Assembly (NCBI GenBank): GCA_903970455.1
Contig: CAJCIW010000228.1
Coordinates: 1-5,274 of the forward strand
DNA length: 5,274 bases
Origin: Verrucomicrobiota bacterium
GTDB lineage: Bacteria > Chlamydiota > Chlamydiia > Chlamydiales > Rhabdochlamydiaceae
Reading direction: 5' to 3'
Position numbers and translations under genes: made by a program. Under the pieces are notes generated by a model that saw only the letters and a program-made list of their open reading frames with translations, was not told where the DNA came from and did not search any database. Shown here piece by piece: positions 1-4,451 of the stretch; the stretch's first letter is position 1, and each line of letters starts with the position of its first letter.

Positions 1-716
1 ATTTCGGCCAGCCCTTGCGGAAAATTTCTCTGACCCACGATCGAAAATATCTTTTGGAATTCCCGAATAACAAAACAGTCACAGCGGATTATCTTGTCCT
101 TGCCATCCCCTGTTCCACTCTGCGGGATGTTCAGATAGAAAAGGGAATTATCCCTGCTGATCAATGGAAAGCCATTAAAGCATTGCAGTACGGTACAAAT
201 GGACACATTTTGCTGGGTGTGAAATTGGGCAATGACAGCTCCGAATATTCCGTCACCGAAGATGCGCTCGTGTGGTTCAATAGCGACCGGAAAATTTTGA
301 CGCTCGCCTATGGAGGCAAGCCGGGAGTTTTTGATTCCCACTCTTCAGAAGGTGTCAATAAACGTATCCACGAAGAGATGGCGGCGCTGAAACTTCTTTT
401 CCCGTCTATTACCTATTCTGGGAGGAAACGGGCCGTCAGTTGGGCGATGGAAGAATTTTCAAAGGGGAGCAACAGCAGCTGGGGCCCGGATCAGTTTGAT
501 CTCTACAATGAAAAAATGGAGATGATGGGGGAGACGGTCCGGAAGGTCTTCCGTCCCGTTCAAAACCGCCTCTTTTTTGCTGGCGAACATGCGGCCATCA
601 ATCATCCTGCGACGATGGAAGGGGCTGTAGAGTCGGGTGAATCGACAGCGCGGATGGTCGCCCAGATTGTCTCCCCTCCCGCAAAAGAAAAAGAAACTAC
701 AGGCCCAGGCTCTTGA
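1..716 (+). CDS. Flavin-containing amine oxidase, C-terminal part (5' end outside window)
   Basis: This is the C-terminal ~237 residues of a protein of the monoamine oxidase / L-amino-acid oxidase superfamily, which uses FAD to oxidise an amine or amino acid to an imine with release of peroxide. The frame is open to the left edge (F-G-Q-P before the first possible TTG start at 15), so the N-terminal Rossmann domain is simply not in the window. Numbering from the first whole codon at position 3, residues 29-43 (DYLVLAIPCSTLRDV) match the family's 'VIVAVP...L' strand. Residues 190-196 (LFFAGEH) followed by PATMEGAVESGESTA (202-216) are the C-terminal FAD-binding signature. A Trp near residue 147 followed by FSKGS fits the substrate-side region. 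The Lys-rich tail (PPAKEKE) is dispensable-looking. The substrate cannot be told from this part. HemG (protoporphyrinogen oxidase) is in the same superfamily, but the signature here is closer to amine and amino-acid oxidases. The gene ends at TGA, 60 bases before a small ORF. Confidence 0.88.
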   Translation, partial: FGQPLRKISLTHDRKYLLEFPNNKTVTADYLVLAIPCSTLRDVQIEKGIIPADQWKAIKALQYGTNGHILLGVKLGNDSSEYSVTEDALVWFNSDRKILTLAYGGKPGVFDSHSSEGVNKRIHEEMAALKLLFPSITYSGRKRAVSWAMEEFSKGSNSSWGPDQFDLYNEKMEMMGETVRKVFRPVQNRLFFAGEHAAINHPATMEGAVESGESTARMVAQIVSPPAKEKETTGPGS

Positions 717-740
717 TTATTATTCAGAAACTGTTAATAT
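713..740 (+). promoter_or_regulatory. Possible sigma70-type promoter
   Basis: TTGATT (713-718) and TAATAT (735-740) are separated by 16 bases, each matching the -35/-10 consensus at four of six positions. An alternative -10, TATTAT (748-753), is better but lacks a good -35. The promoter would drive the 27-codon ORF at 776 and, by read-through, the symporter gene. The assignment rests on consensus matching in an AT-rich stretch and is weak. Confidence 0.25.
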
Positions 741-752
741 GAATGAATATTA
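735..752. repeat. Short perfect inverted repeat (operator-like)
   Basis: TAATAT (735-740) and ATATTA (747-752) are perfect inverted repeats around the 6-base spacer GAATGA. They overlap the putative -10 of the spacer promoter, so the repeat could be a regulator site. In an AT-rich region a 6-base match also arises by chance. Confidence 0.2.
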
Positions 753-775
753 TGTTTTTTATAGGAGCAACAATT

Positions 776-859
776 ATGAATCCGCAAGAACCGTTACACC
801 CCTCCTCCTCTCCAACTTCTTTCAATAAGCCTCTCAAAGTTGCTTTCAAGCGAAAGTAA
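776..859 (+). CDS. Small ORF, 27 aa, possible leader peptide
   Basis: An ATG at 776 follows a textbook ribosome binding site, AGGAG at 763-767 with 8 bases of spacing, better than that of the symporter gene downstream. The product is 27 residues (MNPQEPLHPSSSPTSFNKP then LKVAFKRK), with a Pro/Ser/Thr-rich middle (HPSSSPTS) and a basic tail (five Lys/Arg in the last ten). There is no membrane segment or signal peptide, and I do not recognise it. The last seven codons and the TAA stop lie inside the intrinsic terminator at 837-871. That geometry is typical of a leader peptide or attenuator, with the symporter 53 bases downstream as the natural target. It could equally be a tiny independent gene ended by its own terminator, or the remnant of a lost gene. 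Expression is inferred only from the ribosome binding site. Confidence 0.45.
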   Translation: MNPQEPLHPSSSPTSFNKPLKVAFKRK

Positions 860-871
860 ACTTCTTTTTTT
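837..871 (+). terminator. Intrinsic (rho-independent) terminator
   Basis: The 5' arm AAGTTGCTTTC (837-847) pairs with GAAAGTAAACTT (852-863) across the loop AAGC. The stem has 11 pairs, including one G-U pair, with one bulged A. It is followed by a run of seven T (865-871). It would end transcripts from the amine oxidase and the small ORF, or act as a conditional terminator ahead of the symporter. It is rather AT-rich, so efficiency may be moderate. Confidence 0.65.
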
Positions 872-912
872 GTAATTATTTTTTTTAATTTCTAGCTTTT
901 TCGTGGAGAAGT

Positions 913-2262
913 ATGTTTGATTCTATTTTTGATTGTTTGTCTCGCATCGATGCGTTTTTTTGGAGCTATCTCGGTTTTTCCTGCATTGCTCTTTTAGGTT
1001 GTTATTTCACAATTAAATCCAATTTTTTTCAAATCCGCGCTTTGCCGGCGGCCCTACGGACATTTTGGGGCTTTATGAAAAACAACGCTTCGTTGGGGAC
1101 AGGGACCCACCCGCTTAAAGTCTTTTTTTCTTCGGTCGGGGGGATGATCGGGGTAGGCAATATTGCCGGTATTGTCACAGCTTTGCAAATCGGCGGCCCG
1201 GGAGCCCTATTTTGGGTGTGGATAGCGGCTTTTTTGGGATCGTTGATCAAATACTCCGAGGTATTTTTAGGGCTGAAATACCGCGTGGCGAACCAGAAAG
1301 GGGGATACGACGGAGGGTCGATCCATTTATTGCGCCGGGCTTTTCAAAAAAAATGGGTTGGCACGGCGGCTTGCGTACTCATGTGCATCTATGCTGCTGA
1401 AGTGTATCAATTCTCCGTCTTGTCGCATTGCATTGCGACAAATTGGGAAATTGAACATTACATCGTCGTCTTAGCTTTGCTCATTTTAATTCTTTACACT
1501 GTACTCGGAGGAATTAAAAGGGTCGGCAAAATTTGTTCCTGGCTGATGCCTTTTTTCACAGCGATTTATCTTTTGATGGGCTTTTACGTAATCGGCCATC
1601 ATCTTCCGGAGCTTCCTGCGTTATTCGGAGAAGTGTTGTCTTCTGCTTTTACAGGAAGCGCCGGACTCGGAGGTTTTCTCGGGAGCACGATGATACTCGC
1701 CATGCAGCAGGGCATTTCCCGTTCTGTCTATTCATCGGATATTGGAATCGGGTACGATTCGATCATTCAAAGCGAAACGAGCGCGGTGCAGATTGCCCAG
1801 CAGGCTCGCTTGTCGATGCTAGGCGTCTTTATCGATAATTTGGTCTGCACTTGCACGCTGTTGATCGCATTGACTTCAGGATTTTGGAATGCAAGCCCGA
1901 TGATCGAATCGGCGATGGTGATTCAAAAAGCCCTCGCTGTACATTTCCCTTGGCAGTCTGTTTTCATGCCGATCTTTATCTTCGTCCTTGTGTACACCAC
2001 AATGATCTCCTATTTGTTTGCAGGGTTCAAATGCGCCCGCTTTCTGCATCCGCGCTATGGAGAGAAAGTGTACCTTTGCTTTGCGGCCACATTCTTGTTC
2101 TTTTTTTCTTTCTTCGACCCGTCGAAGGCGCTCCTCGCGATGTCGCTTGCCGGATGCTCCCTTGTCTGCCTCAATCTGACAGGAATCTTCCGCTTGCGCC
2201 GCGAAATCTCGTTCGAATTGGAAGAAGAAACCCCCTTGCTGCCCGAGGCTCAAGAGGTGTGA
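913..2262 (+). CDS. Sodium:alanine/glycine symporter family protein (AGCS, TC 2.A.25)
   Basis: This complete 449-residue inner-membrane transporter has the usual length for AGCS permeases, which import alanine or glycine with Na+ (or H+). About ten hydrophobic segments are visible, including residues ~17-34, 95-120, 150-172, 183-200, 207-228, 250-266, 302-323, 350-372, 386-401 and 406-425. The family hallmark GVGNIAG...GGPGALFW (80-101) is intact and lies in the substrate/ion site of the family, followed by GSLIKYSEVFLGLKYR. The second conserved region, normally R-G-x-F-S-N-E-A-G-x-G-S-A-P, reads SRSVYSSDIGIGYDS (269-283) and is diverged. SMLGVFIDNL (301-310) and the following TM (LIALTSG) match the family again. 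The C-terminal tail is acidic (ELEEE). The ATG is preceded by GGAG at 905-908. Chlamydiae carry AGCS paralogs named dagA, but orthology cannot be shown here. The gene converges on hemF with 18 bases between the stop codons. Confidence 0.92.
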   Translation: MFDSIFDCLSRIDAFFWSYLGFSCIALLGCYFTIKSNFFQIRALPAALRTFWGFMKNNASLGTGTHPLKVFFSSVGGMIGVGNIAGIVTALQIGGPGALFWVWIAAFLGSLIKYSEVFLGLKYRVANQKGGYDGGSIHLLRRAFQKKWVGTAACVLMCIYAAEVYQFSVLSHCIATNWEIEHYIVVLALLILILYTVLGGIKRVGKICSWLMPFFTAIYLLMGFYVIGHHLPELPALFGEVLSSAFTGSAGLGGFLGSTMILAMQQGISRSVYSSDIGIGYDSIIQSETSAVQIAQQARLSMLGVFIDNLVCTCTLLIALTSGFWNASPMIESAMVIQKALAVHFPWQSVFMPIFIFVLVYTTMISYLFAGFKCARFLHPRYGEKVYLCFAATFLFFFSFFDPSKALLAMSLAGCSLVCLNLTGIFRLRREISFELEEETPLLPEAQEV

Positions 2263-2280
2263 AATTCCTTGTTTCCCCTA

Positions 2281-3084
2281 TCACCACTTTGCTACAGGCG
2301 GCATCGAGCAAAGGATCGCTTCCGGATTTCCACCTGAAAGAAAACCGAATTTAGTTCCCCGGTCATAAAGGAGGTTGAATTCCACATAATGCGCCCGCGT
2401 CTCCAGTTGTTTCTCCTTTTGTTCAGGAGTGAAAGGGGTAAGGATGCGGCGATCATAAATCGGGAGGATCGTCTCTAAAAACGTATCTCCGACCCGCTTC
2501 CATAAAGCAAAGTCCCTTTCAAAATTTCCCGTGTGGTAGTGATCGAAAAAAATCCCGCCGACGCCCCGCTCTTTTTGCCGATGATGAATATAAAAGTACT
2601 CCTTCGCATTCTGCGAGAATGCGGGGTAGATCTCTTCTCCGAAGGGATCGAGTGCATTTTTTGCGGTTTGATGAAAGTGCAAAGTGTCCTCTTCATAGGG
2701 AAAGCCCATAGGCGTTAAATCATAGCCTCCGCCAAACCAGCTCTTTTCTTCGGTCTCGATGTAGCGGATATTGAAGTGGACTGTTGGTGCATGAGGATTG
2801 AACATGTGCGTGATGAGACTGACCCCCGTGGCAAAAAATGCACCTCCCGCATCAGCCATCGGAAATTGATCGCCGCCGACGCCCGACCAGTTGACGGCGG
2901 CCTTTTCGAATAGGTTCCCGCGCAGCACCGCCATTTCTCCGCCCCCTTCCCCTTTTTTATAATCCCATTTTTTACGCTCAAAGTGGTTAGATGGTTCATA
3001 ATTTTCAAATGCTGCGATGATTTTTTCCCGCAATTCTTTCAGATACATCACAATCTCACCTTTCAATTTATTCCTTTGAACCAT
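2281..3084 (-). CDS. hemF: Oxygen-dependent coproporphyrinogen III oxidase
   Basis: HemF oxidatively decarboxylates two propionate side chains of coproporphyrinogen III to vinyl groups, giving protoporphyrinogen IX in cytosolic haem synthesis with O2 as acceptor. The 267 residues show the family blocks in order: GEGGGEMAVLRGNLFEKAAVNWS (starting at residue 45), APTVHFNIRY (99-108), SWFGGGYDLTP (115-125), LHFHQTAKNALDPFGEEIYP (135-154), YFYIHHR...RGVGGIFFD (163-181) and YVEFNLLYDRGTKFG (233-247). His93, His103, His138 and His168 align with the four histidines reported as important in E. coli HemF (96, 106, 145, 175). The protein stops at MPPVAKW, whereas E. coli HemF continues about 25 residues further. 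Two starts have good ribosome binding sites: the ATG at 3084 (AGAGGA, 3097-3092) and the ATG at 3048 (AGGTGA, 3061-3056). The second gives a 255-residue protein beginning MYLKELREKI and fits the family N-terminus at least as well. Confidence 0.93.
   Translation of the reverse strand: MVQRNKLKGEIVMYLKELREKIIAAFENYEPSNHFERKKWDYKKGEGGGEMAVLRGNLFEKAAVNWSGVGGDQFPMADAGGAFFATGVSLITHMFNPHAPTVHFNIRYIETEEKSWFGGGYDLTPMGFPYEEDTLHFHQTAKNALDPFGEEIYPAFSQNAKEYFYIHHRQKERGVGGIFFDHYHTGNFERDFALWKRVGDTFLETILPIYDRRILTPFTPEQKEKQLETRAHYVEFNLLYDRGTKFGFLSGGNPEAILCSMPPVAKW
3056..3061 (-). promoter_or_regulatory. Ribosome binding site for the internal hemF start
   Basis: Reading on the minus strand, AGGTGA lies 7 bases before the ATG at 3048-3046. 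This is a six-base match to the anti-Shine-Dalgarno complement and is slightly stronger than the site for the 3084 start. The shorter HemF starting at residue 13 is therefore plausible, and both starts could be used. Confidence 0.45.
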
Positions 3085-3127
3085 AAACTCTTCCTCTAGG
3101 GGTTAATAACCTGAGCCTTGAGTTGAT

Positions 3128-3133
3128 TTTATA
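3128..3133 (-). promoter_or_regulatory. Outward -10-like box in left arm of palindrome
   Basis: Read on the minus strand this is TATAAA, the mirror image of 3250-3255, and it faces hemF 44 bases before the 3084 start. It lacks an obvious -35. It is a candidate promoter element supplied to hemF by the palindrome. Confidence 0.25.
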
Positions 3134-3249
3134 GTAGATTGCGGTAGATTTCGAGGTGATTTTTGCAAATTTTGGCGCGTTCAATAGCTGTAGGCACCTA
3201 TGGACGCGCCAACATTTGCAAAAAGCGCCCGAAAGATGCGGCAATCTAC

Positions 3250-3255
3250 TATAAA
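3250..3255 (+). promoter_or_regulatory. Outward -10-like box in right arm of palindrome
   Basis: TATAAA within TATAAAAT lies 24 bases before the ATG at 3279. No recognisable -35 hexamer sits 16-18 bases upstream. If used, it gives a very short untranslated leader. The same box occurs mirrored in the left arm facing hemF. Confidence 0.25.
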
Positions 3256-3278
3256 ATGAACCCAAAACTCAGGTCATT

Positions 3279-4364
3279 ATGAAATTGACGATTGCTGAAA
3301 GGATGCATCCGTTTTCTCATCTGAATGGGACAAAGTTCCTCTTGCCGCAGACTTCCCTTTGCATCCAAGTTTTCCCCACTCGTTTAGAATTTATCGATTT
3401 GGAGGGGGATGCTTTTTTTCTGACGTTGGATTTCGCTGGGCCGATCCATGACTTCACTGCTGAACTGGATCTTGAACAAGGAGTCTTGCGCGTCTTTGGG
3501 ATGACTCAAAAGGGACACATGCGCTACTGCCTTTTTGCAAGAAAAGATGGGATCCAACTGAAGCTCGAGAAAGCGCCGGAAGAGAAAGTTGTTTGCCACT
3601 TGTCGACTGCAACAGCTCCGTTTTATTTGACAAAAGGGGAAAGTTTATTGATTCCGATGTTGCTTCGCGAGGCGGGTATGGAGAAATTTACCGAGCGTTT
3701 GTCGCTAGGTGGGAATAAAGCGCAGAACTGGGATCTTGTCCGGAGGCGCTGCGATTTTACGGAAATTTTTCCGATATGGCTTGCTTTAAGCCATTGGATT
3801 CCTGCTAAAACGGTGGAAACAACGGAAGGCAATTATTCACTTTTGGAAATGTGTCGGAAAAATATCGAGGAGAAAAATAAAGAAAAGATCGTGGAAGGTT
3901 TCCACCATTTATTTCTCGCAGCTTTCGAAGGGGTTTTGGTCCCCAGATCAGTAGATACCGAGCACCAGGGCATTTTAAACAAGGAAGTAAATCGGGGCAT
4001 TCCCGCGCTGCCTCTTCTCACAAAAGGGGCAAGCCTCATCCGCTCGTTGTTTGTCGGCGACACTTCAAAAAAAGTCGCCATTCTTCCTTGTCTTCCGCCT
4101 CAGTTTCATTCGGGACGTATGGTTGGCGTCCAGGTTGAAAACGCAGTATTGGACTTTGAATGGTCGAAAAAAAGTCTGCGTTGTTTGCAGATCGTTTCCT
4201 CGAGCGATGCCGAAATCTGTTTGATCCTTCCGAAAGGGATCCGGTCTTGCCGGTTAAAATTGGGCCGTAAAGAGAGCAAAAAGACTGCCATCGGGACAGA
4301 TGGTAGCCTGATTTTATCTTTAGCTCCTGCTAAACCAGTGTGTTTGGACCGGTTTGAGAGATAA
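3279..4364 (+). CDS. Protein of unknown function with a glycosidase-like C-terminal domain
   Basis: This is a 361-residue protein I do not recognise by name. Residues ~20-112 alternate short hydrophobic strands (LCIQVF, AFFLTLDF, GVLRVFGM, MRYCLFAR), suggesting a beta-sandwich. Residues ~120-255 look helical and contain the distinctive stretch RLSLGGNKAQNWDLVRRR (140-157) followed by EIFPIWLALS. Residues 266-349 (VAILPCLPPQF, HSGRMVGV, LDFEWSKKSL) recall the 'LLPALP..W..G.v.GL...G...d..W..g.L' pattern ending the (alpha/alpha)6 barrel and starting the C-terminal beta domain of GH95/GH65-type hydrolases. The helical part, ~130 residues, is far too short for that barrel, so a reduced non-enzymatic relative is possible. 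No signal peptide or membrane segment is seen. The ATG sits at the last base of the palindrome with a weak AGG (3271-3273) five bases upstream, and the frame is closed by TAA at 3252-3254. Confidence 0.8.
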   Translation: MKLTIAERMHPFSHLNGTKFLLPQTSLCIQVFPTRLEFIDLEGDAFFLTLDFAGPIHDFTAELDLEQGVLRVFGMTQKGHMRYCLFARKDGIQLKLEKAPEEKVVCHLSTATAPFYLTKGESLLIPMLLREAGMEKFTERLSLGGNKAQNWDLVRRRCDFTEIFPIWLALSHWIPAKTVETTEGNYSLLEMCRKNIEEKNKEKIVEGFHHLFLAAFEGVLVPRSVDTEHQGILNKEVNRGIPALPLLTKGASLIRSLFVGDTSKKVAILPCLPPQFHSGRMVGVQVENAVLDFEWSKKSLRCLQIVSSSDAEICLILPKGIRSCRLKLGRKESKKTAIGTDGSLILSLAPAKPVCLDRFER

Positions 4365-4375
4365 CTTTCAAACCG
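4350..4375. terminator. Stem-loop around the stop codon, no U-run
   Basis: CGGTTTGAGAG (4350-4360) pairs with CTTTCAAACCG (4365-4375) over 11 pairs with one G-U. The loop is ATAA and contains the TAA stop of the 3279-4364 gene. There is no T-run on either side, so it is not a canonical intrinsic terminator. It may stabilise the 3' end or contribute to termination between the two convergent genes. Confidence 0.35.
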
Positions 4376-4431
4376 TGCAGGTCGAGGTGTATCGTTCCAC
4401 ATCCTCCATGTCGATTTAGCCGCGTTGACCA

Positions 4432-4447
4432 CGATCTTGCGAGATCG
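4432..4447. terminator. Short stem-loop downstream of the transglutaminase-like gene
   Basis: CGATCT (4432-4437) and AGATCG (4442-4447) form a perfect 6-bp stem with a TGCG loop, four bases beyond the minus-strand stop at 4452-4454. No U-run follows on the minus strand. The position fits a 3'-end structure, but the evidence is only the hairpin. Confidence 0.25.
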
Positions 4448-4451
4448 ATGC

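Larger units (their letters stand above)
3104..3279. repeat. 176-bp imperfect palindrome, MITE-like element
   Basis: Two arms of ~79 bases (3104-3182 and 3202-3279) are inverted copies with roughly 80% identity and a single one-base shift, flanking a 19-base centre. The best blocks are perfect: ATTTTATAGTAGATTGC (3126-3142) against 3241-3257, TTTTTGCAAAT (3160-3170) against 3214-3224, and TTGGCGCGT (3172-3180) against 3204-3212. The outer ends, TAATAACCTGAG and CTCAGGTCATTA, pair with one mismatch. No ORF of its own is convincing. No clear direct-repeat target duplication flanks it. The size, terminal inverted repeats and absence of coding capacity fit a miniature inverted-repeat transposable element. 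The alternatives are a very large hairpin regulatory RNA or a bidirectional terminator/promoter island. Confidence 0.7.

Noticed and set aside
15..17. TTG as a real start for the amine oxidase
   Set aside because: The frame is open to the window edge, the N-terminal FAD-binding Rossmann domain of the family is missing, and no ribosome binding site precedes the TTG. The gene is cut by the window.
1..716. Protoporphyrinogen oxidase HemG as identity, given nearby hemF
   Set aside because: The C-terminal signature AGEHAAINHPATMEGAVESG is closer to amine and amino-acid oxidases than to HemG, and hemF is on the other strand beyond the symporter.
637..828. 63-residue + strand ORF overlapping the oxidase end
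   Set aside because: It overlaps the oxidase in another frame, has no family features, and conflicts with the better-supported small ORF at 776.
2222..2262. Terminator for hemF inside the end of the symporter gene
   Set aside because: CTTG/CAAG and GCC/GGC segments give only a broken 4+3 bp stem, with an interrupted T stretch on the minus strand. It is too weak to list.
1851..2354. Long overlapping ORFs on both strands inside the symporter gene (also 1876-2253 minus)
   Set aside because: They lie in other frames of a clearly real membrane protein gene, and their products are Arg/Cys/His-rich with no recognisable motif.
3135..3150. Tandem TAGATT copies in the left arm as iterons
   Set aside because: There are only two copies and the right arm does not preserve the second, so an origin or regulator array is not supported.
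3068..3265. 65-residue minus-strand ORF through the palindrome
   Set aside because: It overlaps the start of hemF in another frame and its content is dictated by the inverted repeat. There is no protein-like signal.
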